From assembly GCA_964535315.1 (NCBI GenBank), contig CAZHTS010000103.1, positions 1 to 14,968 of the forward strand: DNA of 14,968 nt. Reading direction: 5' to 3'. Within the stretch, counting starts at the first letter, position 1; every line of letters begins with the position of its first letter. Origin of the DNA: CAZHTS01 sp964535315 (GTDB lineage Bacteria; Chloroflexota; Anaerolineae; Anaerolineales; Anaerolineaceae). This document shows, piece after piece, positions 1 through 9,500 of this stretch. A model generated the notes under the pieces. That model had not been told where the DNA came from, did no database searches, and was given only the letters and a program-made list of their open reading frames with translations. Made by a program: the position numbers and the translations under genes.

Positions 1-86
<86 letters not shown>

Positions 87-88
87 GA

Positions 89-104
89 GGAGAGACTGCT
101 CTCC
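89..104 (-). other. hairpin in tRNA-Ser precursor leader
   Basis: GGAGAG (89-94) and CTCTCC (99-104) form a perfect 6-bp stem around a 4-nt loop, two bases upstream of the mature tRNA 5' end. It may stack on the acceptor stem and help define 5' processing by RNase P, or it may be incidental. Confidence 0.4.
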
Positions 105-117
105 CTTGCGCCCCCCG

Positions 118-146
118 ATTCTAACACATTCCCGCCGTAGGGACAA
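118..146 (-). promoter_or_regulatory. sigma-70-type promoter of tRNA-Ser
   Basis: On the minus strand TTGTCC (146-141) lies 17 bp from TAGAAT (123-118). The -10 box is preceded by TGT, giving an extended -10. Transcription would start near 111, about 25 nt before the tRNA 5' end, as expected for a tRNA gene. The leader holds a small perfect hairpin (89-104). Confidence 0.7.
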
Positions 147-182
147 GTGCCGCCGCCCAACAATCTTGTCAACCTCAAGCAA

Positions 183-211
183 TTGACGCCGGTCGTTTTC
201 AAGTGTATAGT
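183..211 (+). promoter_or_regulatory. sigma-70-type promoter of the response regulator
   Basis: TTGACG (183-188) and TATAGT (206-211) are separated by exactly 17 bp, each matching consensus at five of six positions. The predicted start near 218 leaves a leader of about 27 nt with the ribosome binding site AGGGAG at 231-236. It is divergent from the tRNA promoter; the two -35 boxes are about 36 bp apart. Confidence 0.7.
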
Positions 212-244
212 CAAATCAGATTTTTGCGATAGGGAGTAGTTCCC

Positions 245-622
245 ATGCCCAAAGCCTGTGTTTTGGTAATCGAAGACAACCCCGATAATTTTGAATTGGT
301 GCGTTTCTTGCTCGAGCAGGCCGATTTCGAGGTGCTCGGCGCCGTGGACGGACGCATGGGTCTCGACCTGGCATTACACCGCCACCCCGACATGATCTTG
401 CTGGATATGACCATCCCCGAGATCGACGGCTGGAGCCTGGCCCGCCGGCTCAAGGAAAACCCGGCCACAAGCGGCGTGCGCGTGGTGGCGTTGACCGCCC
501 ACACCCTGCCCGGCGACCGCAAGAAGGCGCTGGACGCCGGCTGCGACGGCTATATCTCCAAGCCGCTGGATGTGCCGCGCTTCATCGCCATGATCGAGAG
601 CTACCTTCAGCCCAAAAACTAA
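245..622 (+). CDS. single-domain response regulator (CheY/DivK-like receiver)
   Basis: This 125-residue protein is a receiver domain with no output domain. The acidic pair is E10/D11, the phospho-acceptor is D54 (in ILLDMTIPEIDG), the switch Thr is T84 and the conserved Lys is K106 (ISKPLD). The VIEDNPDN start and length resemble DivK/CheY-type single-domain regulators, which are phosphorylated by a histidine kinase and act by protein-protein contact in the cytoplasm. AGGGAG at 231-236 is spaced 8 nt from the ATG; GGGA (232-235) can pair with TCCC (241-244), so the site may be partly masked. No kinase gene lies beside it, so its partner is unknown. It has its own promoter and stops 6 bp before the end of the convergent zincin-like gene. 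Confidence 0.93.
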   Translation: MPKACVLVIEDNPDNFELVRFLLEQADFEVLGAVDGRMGLDLALHRHPDMILLDMTIPEIDGWSLARRLKENPATSGVRVVALTAHTLPGDRKKALDAGCDGYISKPLDVPRFIAMIESYLQPKN

Positions 623-628
623 CTGCCG

Positions 629-1246
629 CTAGCGCCGCTCACGCAGGACGTAGAACCGCATCCCCGCGCCTTTATCCTCGACCAGCGTCGTGGCCGGTTC
701 AAACAGCAGGCGCAGCACCACCCACAGATCACCCACCGCACCGGCGGCGTTGAAACACACCAGCAGCATCACCGCCAGGAACCAGCCCGGCGGGACGACC
801 AGCATCAGCAGCAGTCCCAGCAGGCTGAGCAGCACCAGCGGCGCCAGCCCGACGACGACGTAATGACATTTGGGCAGATACCAGCCGGGAGCGGCGGCGT
901 AGGCAAACCCCGCCCCCAGCCCAAAGCGCGGCCGCTCGCCGGTGAAAATGTAGAAGAACAGGCCGTGGGCGGCTTCGTGCAGCACCAGCATGGCGACCGT
1001 CACCGCGATCATTTGAGCGACAAAACCCAGCGCCTCCCCCCCGCCGGAAAACTCGACCGTGGTGAGCTGCTGCATCTCGTTCGGGCGCAGCACATTTAAC
1101 GCCGCGCCAAACAAAACACCGCTAACCGCCAGGATCACCAGCCCGGCAACGTTCAACAACAACATCAGGCTAACGTTGCGCCCCAGATCGATCTCATAGC
1201 CTGGGGCGTATCCGTCCGGGAGGCTACGCGTCGGCTGTAAATCCAT
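629..1246 (-). CDS. DUF3267-like putative membrane zincin metalloprotease
   Basis: A 205-residue integral membrane protein with about four hydrophobic segments (roughly 25-50, 74-100, 128-150 and 155-178). The second segment carries HEAAH (H90, E91, H94), the HExxH zinc-binding motif of zincins. A downstream N-x6-D (N166, D173) could supply the third ligand. The layout resembles the DUF3267 'putative zincin peptidase' family, whose substrates are mostly unknown. I chose the ATG at 1246-1244 because it follows the upstream gene's stop by one base (TGAGATG), suggesting translational coupling. A GTG at 1255-1253 would add three residues and overlap the upstream gene by 8 bp. No strong ribosome binding site is visible, which fits re-initiation. 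The peptidase activity is inferred. Confidence 0.75.
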   Translation of the reverse strand: MDLQPTRSLPDGYAPGYEIDLGRNVSLMLLLNVAGLVILAVSGVLFGAALNVLRPNEMQQLTTVEFSGGGEALGFVAQMIAVTVAMLVLHEAAHGLFFYIFTGERPRFGLGAGFAYAAAPGWYLPKCHYVVVGLAPLVLLSLLGLLLMLVVPPGWFLAVMLLVCFNAAGAVGDLWVVLRLLFEPATTLVEDKGAGMRFYVLRERR

Positions 1247-1247
1247 C

Positions 1248-2060
1248 TCAGCCACGGCGTATGCGCAAGAAGTACACGCCCATCCCCAGTCCGCCCAACA
1301 GCATCACACCGCCCACGATGGCCAGCAGCGGGCTGCGCTGACCGGGTTGTTTCGGGTCGTTCCCTGGCCCCTGGTCGGTGGCCTTGGAACCAATCTGCAC
1401 GCCAAAATTAACCTGCGAAACATCGCCGGCCTTGAGCGTCAGGGCATAATTCACATCGGTGGTCGGGTTGTAGCCATCCGGGATGGCGGCGCTGATGTTG
1501 TATTCACCCTCGGGCAGCTTGGTGAAACACACCGGCTCGCCGCTGGTGTTGGTGTTGGCCGTCTGCGAAACCTTACCGCTGCGGTCGGTGATGCTGATCA
1601 CCCCGCCCGGGATGGTGGCCTCGCTCTCTTCCGCCAGGGCGTTGCCGTTGATATCGCCAAACATCTTGGCGCAGATATCGCCGTTGCCCAGGAACGGCGT
1701 CGGGCTGGGCAGCATCGAAGTGGGCGTCAGCGTCGGCCCACTTGCCGGGGCCGCGGTGGGCTGCGCCTGTTCGACGACGCCCAACAGCACTTCCTGGCCC
1801 TCGCGCAGCATGCACTCTTCCGTTTTGATGTTGTTCAGGGCGCGGAACTGGTCGAGCGACACGTTGGTCTTGAGGGCAATGCCCAGGCAGGTATCGCCGG
1901 CCTGAACGATGTAGATGATCCGCCCATCCGCATACGGGGTGGGGGTCTGGTAATAGACCTGCGGCTGGACGCCCGCCGAAGCGGGACGGGCCACATTGGC
2001 CAGCAGCAGGAAGATGGCCAAAATACTACAGAGCAGGAGCAGTCTTTTAATCGTATTCAT
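1248..2060 (-). CDS. LysM-domain surface protein with SdrD/B-like domain and C-terminal membrane anchor
   Basis: A 270-residue exported protein. Residues 1-29 form a signal peptide (MNTIKR, a long Leu-rich core, then ARPASAG). A LysM-like domain spans about 49-94 (IYIVQAGDTCLGIA...LREGQEV), the fold that binds peptidoglycan or chitin-type glycans. A Thr/Pro linker runs 100-123. Residues 130-222 look like a prealbumin/SdrD-B-like beta domain (GDINGNALAEES, later LPEGEYNISAAIPDGY). A TM helix at 244-265 ends in RIRRG, anchoring the protein with its bulk outside. I chose the ATG at 2060 over one 19 codons upstream because the signal peptide starts there and GGATGA lies just upstream. The downstream zincin-like gene is probably in the same operon. 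The ligand is unknown. Confidence 0.85.
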   Translation of the reverse strand: MNTIKRLLLLCSILAIFLLLANVARPASAGVQPQVYYQTPTPYADGRIIYIVQAGDTCLGIALKTNVSLDQFRALNNIKTEECMLREGQEVLLGVVEQAQPTAAPASGPTLTPTSMLPSPTPFLGNGDICAKMFGDINGNALAEESEATIPGGVISITDRSGKVSQTANTNTSGEPVCFTKLPEGEYNISAAIPDGYNPTTDVNYALTLKAGDVSQVNFGVQIGSKATDQGPGNDPKQPGQRSPLLAIVGGVMLLGGLGMGVYFLRIRRG

Positions 2061-2067
2061 AGCTTCA

Positions 2068-2096
2068 TCCGCAAAAATTATATCATCCTTTATAAT
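2068..2096 (+). promoter_or_regulatory. possible purA promoter
   Basis: A perfect TATAAT at 2091-2096 faces purA, with a weak -35 (TCCGCA, 2068-2073, three of six matches) 17 bp upstream. The leader would be about 55 nt. It shares bases with the -10 of the divergent LysM promoter, so the two could compete for polymerase. Confidence 0.35.
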
Positions 2097-2117
2097 ACCG
2101 TAGTATTCTTGAATCAA
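2089..2117 (-). promoter_or_regulatory. promoter of the LysM/zincin operon
   Basis: On the minus strand TTGATT (2117-2112) and TATAAA (2094-2089) are 17 bp apart. A second -10-like TATAAT at 2082-2077 lacks a good -35. The predicted start lies about 20 nt before the LysM gene. The -10 box overlaps a plus-strand TATAAT facing purA. Confidence 0.55.
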
Positions 2118-2156
2118 ACGGGTGCGGGCCTCCTATTGCCCGAAAGGAGTAAAGAG

Positions 2157-3448
<1,292 letters not shown>

Positions 3449-3452
<4 letters not shown>

Positions 3453-4285
3453 GCGCCATGCTGCGCCTGACCCTGTGCGCCTGCCTGGCGACGCTTGGGT
3501 TGAGCGCTTGCAGCCCGGCCATTGCCCCGCTGCCTACCGCCACGGTCACGGTCAGCCCACAACCCAGCGCCACCGTGGTCTGGTTTCCAGCCACCAATAC
3601 CCCCACCCCACACCCAACGGTGGTGGTGCAGCCGACCGCCGACCAGCGACCGGCGGTGGGGGCGGTGTTGTTTCAGGACGATTTCAGCAACCGCAAACGT
3701 TGGGGAACGCAAAACGGCGCTTCGGGCAACATCGCCTACGGCAACGGCAACCTCACCGTGGCGGCCACCGGCGTCAAGACCACGCTCACTTCACTGCGCG
3801 CCGAGACGCTGATCACCGATTTCTACCTGGAGATCGAGGTCAGCCCCAGCCTGTGCCGGGGCATCGACTCGTACGGGCTGCTGTTCCGCGCCAACACCAT
3901 GTTTGACAGCTACCGCCTGGTGGTCTCGTGCCAGGGGCAGCTGCGCCTGGAAAAACTGCGCGCCGGGCAGGTGACCGTCTTACAACCCTGGACGCTCAGC
4001 GGCCAGATTCCTCCCGGCGCGCCGCAATCCTTCCGGCTGGGGGTGTGGGCGGTGCGCAACGACCTGCGCCTGTTCGTCAACGACGTGTACGAATTCGGCG
4101 TGCGCGATAACAGCTTCCGCACCGGCGGAATGGGCGTTTTTGCCCGCACTTCGAGCGATAGCGCCGTGACCGTCTCGTATTCCAATCTGACAGTCTATAC
4201 CATCGATCTGGAGCGCGTTCCCCCTACCCCCACCATCACGCCGACGCCGGCGCCCACGGCGCGGCCCAGCGCCACGCCGCGCTGA
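3449..4285 (+). CDS. lipoprotein with concanavalin/LamG-like domain
   Basis: A 278-residue predicted lipoprotein. The signal peptide ends in the lipobox LSAC, giving lipidated Cys21. A Thr/Pro-rich spacer covers about 30-65. Residues 73-252 read as a jelly-roll domain of the type seen in DUF1080/LamG-like proteins: FQDDFSNRKRWG, then DFYLEIEV, YGLLFRA, YRLVVS and GGMGVFART. A short Thr/Pro tail closes the protein. Such domains often bind carbohydrate, but no catalytic residues can be assigned. The ATG overlaps the purA stop (ATGA) with no clear ribosome binding site, suggesting translation coupled to purA; an alternative ATG lies three codons further in. The gene ends 5 bp before the convergent DUF1232-like gene, with no terminator visible between them. 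Confidence 0.82.
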
Positions 4286-4290
4286 GACGT

Positions 4291-4605
4291 TTATTCGGGT
4301 TTGCGGTACTTTTTGCCCTCAAAATACTCGACCAGCCCGGCCCACACCAGCAAAAAGGCGGCGCCCTCATCCAGGTTGCCGATAAAGGGCAGGTTGTCCG
4401 GCAGGAATTCGAAAACGCCCAGGGTCGGGTTGAGGATATAGAGCAGACCCAGCACCGCCAGGGTGTAAACCGTCCAGGTCGGAAAACCGTGCGCCGAGAG
4501 CGGCGTGGTCAGGATACCGGGTTTTAGAACGTTGTCTTCCTTAGAGTAAGGATTCTTAGGGGCCAGACCGCTCTTGGGCTGATCGTCATTCGGCAAATCG
4601 TTCAT
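4291..4605 (-). CDS. DUF1232-like small membrane protein
   Basis: A 104-residue protein. The first 40 residues are hydrophilic and Asn/Pro/Lys-rich. A hydrophobic segment at about 44-60 is followed by FLPDNLPFIGNLDEGAAFLL (67-86), which matches the DUF1232 (YkvA-type) pattern of 'LIPDxIPxxGxLDD' followed by a second hydrophobic stretch. The function of this family is not well defined. AGGAGA lies 7 nt before the ATG. A terminator-like hairpin separates it from the racemase gene upstream, so it may depend on read-through or on a promoter I could not see in the 50-bp gap. Confidence 0.75.
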   Translation of the reverse strand: MNDLPNDDQPKSGLAPKNPYSKEDNVLKPGILTTPLSAHGFPTWTVYTLAVLGLLYILNPTLGVFEFLPDNLPFIGNLDEGAAFLLVWAGLVEYFEGKKYRKPE

Positions 4606-4630
4606 GGCAAGTCTCCTGTAAACATATACG

Positions 4631-4650
4631 TAAAACGCCGCCGGGCGGCG
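4631..4650 (-). terminator. intrinsic terminator after the racemase operon
   Basis: On the minus strand CGCCGC (4650-4645), loop CCG and GCGGCG (4641-4636) make a perfect 6-bp GC stem followed directly by TTTTA (4635-4631). It lies 6 bp downstream of the racemase stop codon and upstream of the DUF1232-like gene's ribosome binding site. Confidence 0.6.
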
Positions 4651-4656
4651 CGCCGT

Positions 4657-5352
4657 TCAGGATTCCAGGGCGTAATGGATCGCCGCCTGGGCATGGATGA
4701 GGGTGGTGTCAAACTGCGGCACGTCGCTGTCTTCGGGTTTGACCAGCAGCCCGATTTCGGTGCAGCCCAGGATGACCCCTTCGGCGCCACGCGCCACCAG
4801 GTCGGCGATGATGCGGCGATAGGCCTGGCGTGATTCGGGGCGGATGATCCCCAGGCACAATTCATGGTAGATCACATCGTGCACCACCTGGCGGTCGGCC
4901 TCGTCCGGGATCAACACATCCAGCCCGTGACGCTGCGCCAGCCGGCCGCAGTAAAAATCCCCTTCCATGGTAAAGCGCGTGCCGAGCAAGGCCACCTTGC
5001 GCAGCCCGGCTGCCTTGACCGCCTCCGCCGCAGCGTCGGCGATGTGCAGAATAGGGATGTGCAGCTGCGCTTCCATCACGTCGGTCGACTTGTGCATGGT
5101 GTTGGTACAGATCACGATAAAATCGGCGCCGCCGGCCTCCAGCCTGCGCCCGGCTGCCACCATCTTCTCGGCGCCTTCGTCCCAGCGCCCCTCGCGTTGC
5201 AGCACTTCAAACTCGGCGAAATCGACCGAGTACATCAGGCACTGGGCCGAGTGCAGACCACCCAGCCGGTTTTTCACTTCTTCGTTGAGAATGCGGTAAT
5301 ACTCAATCGAGCTTTCCCAGCTCATCCCGCCGATCAATCCGATGGTTTTCAT
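4657..5352 (-). CDS. YgeA/RacX-type aspartate/glutamate (broad-specificity) amino acid racemase
   Basis: A 231-residue cofactor-independent racemase of the Asp/Glu racemase superfamily. Both catalytic cysteines are present: C82 in CTNTMH and C197 in GCTEIGLL. The N-terminus MKTIGLIGGMSWES, GGLHSAQ, LHIAD and LLGTRFTM closely match what I recall of E. coli YgeA, a broad-specificity amino acid racemase. Enzymes of this type make D-amino acids in the cytoplasm, often for the cell wall or for release. The start at 5352 is preceded by GGAGGA; an upstream in-frame ATG six codons earlier is less likely. The start overlaps the stop of the VOC gene by 4 bp (ATGA), so it is the last gene of a three-gene operon, followed by an intrinsic terminator. 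Confidence 0.92.
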   Translation of the reverse strand: MKTIGLIGGMSWESSIEYYRILNEEVKNRLGGLHSAQCLMYSVDFAEFEVLQREGRWDEGAEKMVAAGRRLEAGGADFIVICTNTMHKSTDVMEAQLHIPILHIADAAAEAVKAAGLRKVALLGTRFTMEGDFYCGRLAQRHGLDVLIPDEADRQVVHDVIYHELCLGIIRPESRQAYRRIIADLVARGAEGVILGCTEIGLLVKPEDSDVPQFDTTLIHAQAAIHYALES

Positions 5353-5819
5353 GTGTTCCTCCGTGTCCATTGTTGTAGTTCTAGAATGTTGCCTTCCGGA
5401 TCGCGTACGTAGATAAAGGTCAACAGCCCCACCCCCGGCACCTCGGTGTGCACCAACTGGCCGAGATCACTGCCGCCGGCATCCAACACCGCCTGGCGGG
5501 CGGCGGGCACATCGTCCACGGCAAAGGCCAGATGCGCCAATCCGGGGCGGTTGACGGCCGGCAGCGGCGCTTCGGCGCACAATTCGTTATAGCAAAAAAT
5601 CTCCAGAGTGGGGCCGGTCTCGCCGTGCCCGGGCAGGCGCAGATGCATGCCGCGGATGTTGGCCTGCGGCAGCCCGGTGGCGCGGTCGAGCCAGTCGCCG
5701 CTCAGGTCGCGCTCGGGCGGCACGGGAATGCAGCCGAACACCTGCTGGTAAAAATTCGCCAGCCGGCGCCAATCGCGGGCGATCAGGTTGGTGTGGGTAT
5801 AGCGGGCAGAAATGCTCAT
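5349..5819 (-). CDS. VOC/glyoxalase-fold metal-dependent protein
   Basis: A 156-residue protein with two beta-alpha-beta-beta-beta modules of the vicinal oxygen chelate superfamily. The four usual metal ligands can be placed at H9 (YTHTNL), E73 (TLEIF), H96 (LAHLAF) and E147 (ILELQQW), spaced as in glyoxalase I and dioxygenase relatives. The DPEGN turn before the last strand is typical. The substrate cannot be deduced. AAGGAGA lies just upstream of the ATG at 5819, and the start overlaps the stop of the DinB-like gene (ATGA), as does its own stop with the racemase start. Intact ligands suggest a working metal site rather than a degenerate binding protein. Confidence 0.9.
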   Translation of the reverse strand: MSISARYTHTNLIARDWRRLANFYQQVFGCIPVPPERDLSGDWLDRATGLPQANIRGMHLRLPGHGETGPTLEIFCYNELCAEAPLPAVNRPGLAHLAFAVDDVPAARQAVLDAGGSDLGQLVHTEVPGVGLLTFIYVRDPEGNILELQQWTRRNT

Positions 5820-6418
5820 GCGGTCTCCTTGAGGTGTGCTTCCAGGTCGGCGTTGTGCTCCACGGCTTCGTGCTCGAGGGTGATGGCCCACAGATACCAG
5901 CCCACCGTACTGACCAGTTCCGTACCGTTAGCGAGCCGGTCGGTATACGGCGCGGTCTGCTCCAGCAACAGGCTGGAGAAGAGCCGCGGGTCGGTTTGCA
6001 AACGATACAGTACCCAGGCGCTGCGGATGGCCATGCCCTGGATGCGTTCCCACGGCCAGGCGGCGTGCCGCTCGGCCTGATAGGCGTTGAAATCGCTCAC
6101 GTCTTTAAAATCGCGGCGGTTGCCGTCGTCTTCGACGTAACCGCGCAGGCTCATCAATTGCGGGTTGGGCGACCCGGCCAATAACTCGCCGCTGGCCAGG
6201 ATGCAATAACGATCCCACTCGCCAATATGGCCGACGACCTGGGCCACCGTGCGCCCATCCTGGCTGCGGCGGGCGGCCTGTCCGGCATCGATCGAAGCGA
6301 CCAGGTCACGATAAGCGTTAAAAACCTGAGTGTGCAATTCGGCCATCCGGGCGCGCCGGCGGCGCGGCGGCAGGACAAAAATGGCGGCAAGACGCTCGTA
6401 GAAAACATCCTTTTGCAT
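5816..6418 (-). CDS. DinB-like four-helix metal-binding protein
   Basis: A 200-residue, mostly helical protein with the layout of the DinB/mycothiol-dependent isomerase-like superfamily: a His near the end of the second helix (H64, VGHIGEWD) and a second cluster in a late helix (LEHEAVEH: H183, E187, H188). These could form the usual three-residue metal site. Family members include thiol transferases and many proteins of unknown role, and the activity here cannot be named. I chose the ATG at 6418 rather than the adjacent GTG at 6421 because AAAGGA is then 7 nt upstream. It is the first gene of a three-gene operon with ATGA overlaps, directly behind a strong promoter. Confidence 0.78.
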   Translation of the reverse strand: MQKDVFYERLAAIFVLPPRRRRARMAELHTQVFNAYRDLVASIDAGQAARRSQDGRTVAQVVGHIGEWDRYCILASGELLAGSPNPQLMSLRGYVEDDGNRRDFKDVSDFNAYQAERHAAWPWERIQGMAIRSAWVLYRLQTDPRLFSSLLLEQTAPYTDRLANGTELVSTVGWYLWAITLEHEAVEHNADLEAHLKETA

Positions 6419-6456
6419 CACGTTTTCCTTTCGATAGAAGCCGGCGAAGTATTATC

Positions 6457-6485
6457 AGTGTATCCCGGACGGCCAGGACTGTCAA
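6457..6485 (-). promoter_or_regulatory. strong sigma-70-type promoter of the DinB-VOC-racemase operon
   Basis: On the minus strand a perfect TTGACA (6485-6480) is followed after exactly 17 bp by TACACT (6462-6457). The leader is about 30 nt and contains the AAAGGA ribosome binding site. It starts about 20 bp after the WD40 gene's stop codon, so the operon can be read independently of that gene. Confidence 0.75.
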
Positions 6486-6505
6486 TTGCGTCCAGGTCAA
6501 AAGTC

Positions 6506-9500
6506 TCAGTGGGGCAACTTCCAGACCTGGAGGGCGCCGCTGGCGTACCCGGATAACAGCAAGCGGCCGTCGCCGGAAAAGGTCAGGGTCGAGACCCCGC
6601 CGAGCCCACTGTCCAGGCTGGCAAGCCGGCGGGCGGCAGCGACATCCCAGAGCTCGATGCAGCCATCCTCCCGGCCCAACGCCAGGATGTCGCCGCCGGG
6701 GTTGAACGCCGCCACGCTCAACGCAGCCGCGGACGGGCCGGCAAAAGCAGCAACCGGCGCAGCGCGGCGCAAGTCGTGGTACGTGCGGCCCACGAGCAGG
6801 TGAACCCCGTCTGGGGCAAAGGCCACAACAGGTTCACCGGTAAGCCAGGAACGCACTTCCTTTCCACTGGCAGCATCGATCAGGTATGCACTGTTCGCTG
6901 CGCCCGGCCACTGGGTGACGAAGGCAAAATAGCGCCCATCCGGGCTGAACGCCGGTTGAGAATGATCGGAGCGATAGAAACGACTGCGCAGCTCCCAGGT
7001 GCGGGTATTCCAGATCATCACTTCACCGCCGGCGTCGCCGCCGGCCAGCCAGTTTCCATCCGGGCTAAACAACAGGTATTCCAGGTAAGGAAAAGCCTGC
7101 CAGCGCATTGTCCGTTCGCCGCCGGTGAATTCTTTCACCTGATTGGCACGGGACGTGTCCCAGATGCGCACCTGCCCCCCCGTGTACCCAAAGGCAAACT
7201 GGCCGGCAGCCGGGTTGTACGCCACCACATTCGCCACATCCTGCAGGCCGGTCTGTTTGCCGCCCGGAGCCACAAGCACCTGTGCGGGCGGCGCGTTTGT
7301 ACCCTGCGACCAGAGATGAAAGGAGGTCGCATCACTGCTCAAAATCTGGTCGCCCGGCTGCACAAAGACCGCGGCAGTCACCTTCCCGGCATGATCGCCG
7401 CGACGAAGCGCCAGGGTCAGGCGTCCATCCGCCGCCAGGTTCCAAACGACAATCTCTCCCGCGGCGCTGATCGCCGCCAGGCGACGGCCATCTGGACTGA
7501 AGCTCAGGCCGCCGGCCGCTCCCGTCTCTTCCGGCAACCATTTCGCTTCGCGTACGTCCCACAGGCGCAGACGGTTGTCTGCGCCCGCCAGGGCCAGGTA
7601 ACGGCCGTTTGGGCTAAAACGTACCCTGAAGGTATTGGCAATCCCGGTAGATCCTGCGTATTCTTTCCAATCGAATTGAGCGGTGTGAACCAGGCGCGGC
7701 GCAAAAGGGTCGGTCACGTCCCACAATTGCAGGACGCCGTGCTGATTCGCAATGGCAATCAGGCGGCCATCGGCGTTCCAATCCACGGCCACGTTCGTCG
7801 ACTTTGGATCACGAAAGGTATACACAATTTCCCCGCGAACCACATCCCAAATACGGGCGCCGTCTTCCAGTAGAAAACGCCCATCGGGGCTGAGGGCAAA
7901 ACCGTCCTGGCTGCGTACGCCGAATTTTTGCACTGCTTGCCCGGAAGCAACGTTCCACACCACCAGGCGGCTGCCCGCCTCAGACCGGCACCAGGACAAC
8001 AGGCTGCGGCCATCCCGGCTGAAGCGCAGGCGTAGGGCGCCGGCATAGGGCTCACCGTTAAGATCGGGCAGGCGCCGGCCGCCGGCCAGATCCCACAGTT
8101 GCAGCGTTTCGCCGTTCTCCCACCCCCCGGCAGCCAGCGTCTTCCCGTCCGGGCTAAAGGCCAGTGCATCCATTGCCGTTCCGGTCTGGATGTGTTGCCG
8201 TTCTTTGAGCGTGCCAGAGTCATATACGTGCACCCCCAGCGAGCCGGCCACGGCCAGCGTGCGCCCATCCGGCGACCAGGCCAGGTCCGCGGCCGAACCC
8301 TGGCCCAGACGGGTGGCGGGGACGAGGCCGGCGGCATTGGCGGCGCGGATGGCGCCCGGCAGGGCAGCCGCCGGAGCAAACGGGGTCAGGACGAGCGCAG
8401 CAGGGGCAACGGCCGGCGATGGGGTGACAGACGCCGTGGGAGACGGCAGCGGCGTGAGGGTGGCGCGTGGTGTGCGGGCCAACCCGTATAACCCGCGCAC
8501 ATCCCAACGGGTCAGGGTCTCGCCGCCGGCCGCCAGCACCTGGCCGTCCGGGCTGAAGGCAACGTCCACGGCGGAATAGGGGATGCTCACCAGCGTCTCG
8601 CCGCTGGCGGTCGCCGCGACCAGCAAACGGTCGTAGGCGCTGACTGCCAGCAGCGCGCCATCCGGGCTGAACGCCAGCCCACCATCCGCCTGGAGCAGCG
8701 CCACCGGCAGTTGAAAACGCAGCCGGCCGCTGGCAAGTTCGCGCACCTCTACCCGCTGTTCGAGCGGGCCGTTGGCCGGCATGCCAATGTCGATCACAAC
8801 CGCCACCAGCGCACGGTCGGCGCTGACCGCCAGGGGCGAGTGGCTGCTGCCGCTCAAACCAAACGAACGCATTCTGGCGCGTGTGCGGATATCCCAGAAC
8901 TGGATTTCAGCGTTCTTATTGGCGCCATCGTCATCAATGACGATCAACGCCTCGCCATCCGCGGTAAAGGCGCAGCCGCGCCCGTGCGCCGGGATGGTCT
9001 GGATTTCGACGGCGGTGGCCACGTCCCACACGCCAATCTGGCCGAGATAGGCGACGGCCAACCTGCGCCCGTCCGGGCTAAACACCGGCGCAGCGTTGAA
9101 CTGGTTTCCCCTGGGCTGCAACACGGCCCGCTCGAGCCCGGTTTGCGCCTCGATCACGATCATCTTTTCCTCGTGGAGCGGATAGCCGTACGGATCGCTA
9201 ACGACGAGCAGCGCGCCATCCGGAGAAGCCGCCACGTGATTGGGCACGCCGCCGGTCACCGCGCGGGTGCGCTTCAACCCGCCCGTCACGGCGTCCCAGG
9301 CCTGGACGGATGCGCCGCGATGGCTATAGATCGTCTTCCCGTCTGCGCTCCAGGCAAAAGCAGACCACGTCGCGCCGTAACCGGTGTCAGCCGCCAGCCA
9401 CTGGCGGTCGGAAAGCCGCAGCAGGCGCAAATCATCGTCCACCAGCACGGCCAGGTGCTCGCTTTGTGGGTCAAAGACATATTTCCCCACCCGCAGCCAG

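Noticed and set aside
1347..2156. In-frame upstream extension of purA, giving a 701-residue reading
   Set aside because: It is antisense to the LysM gene, has no homology to PurA, and the real start at 2157 has a proper ribosome binding site and the family's N-terminal motif.
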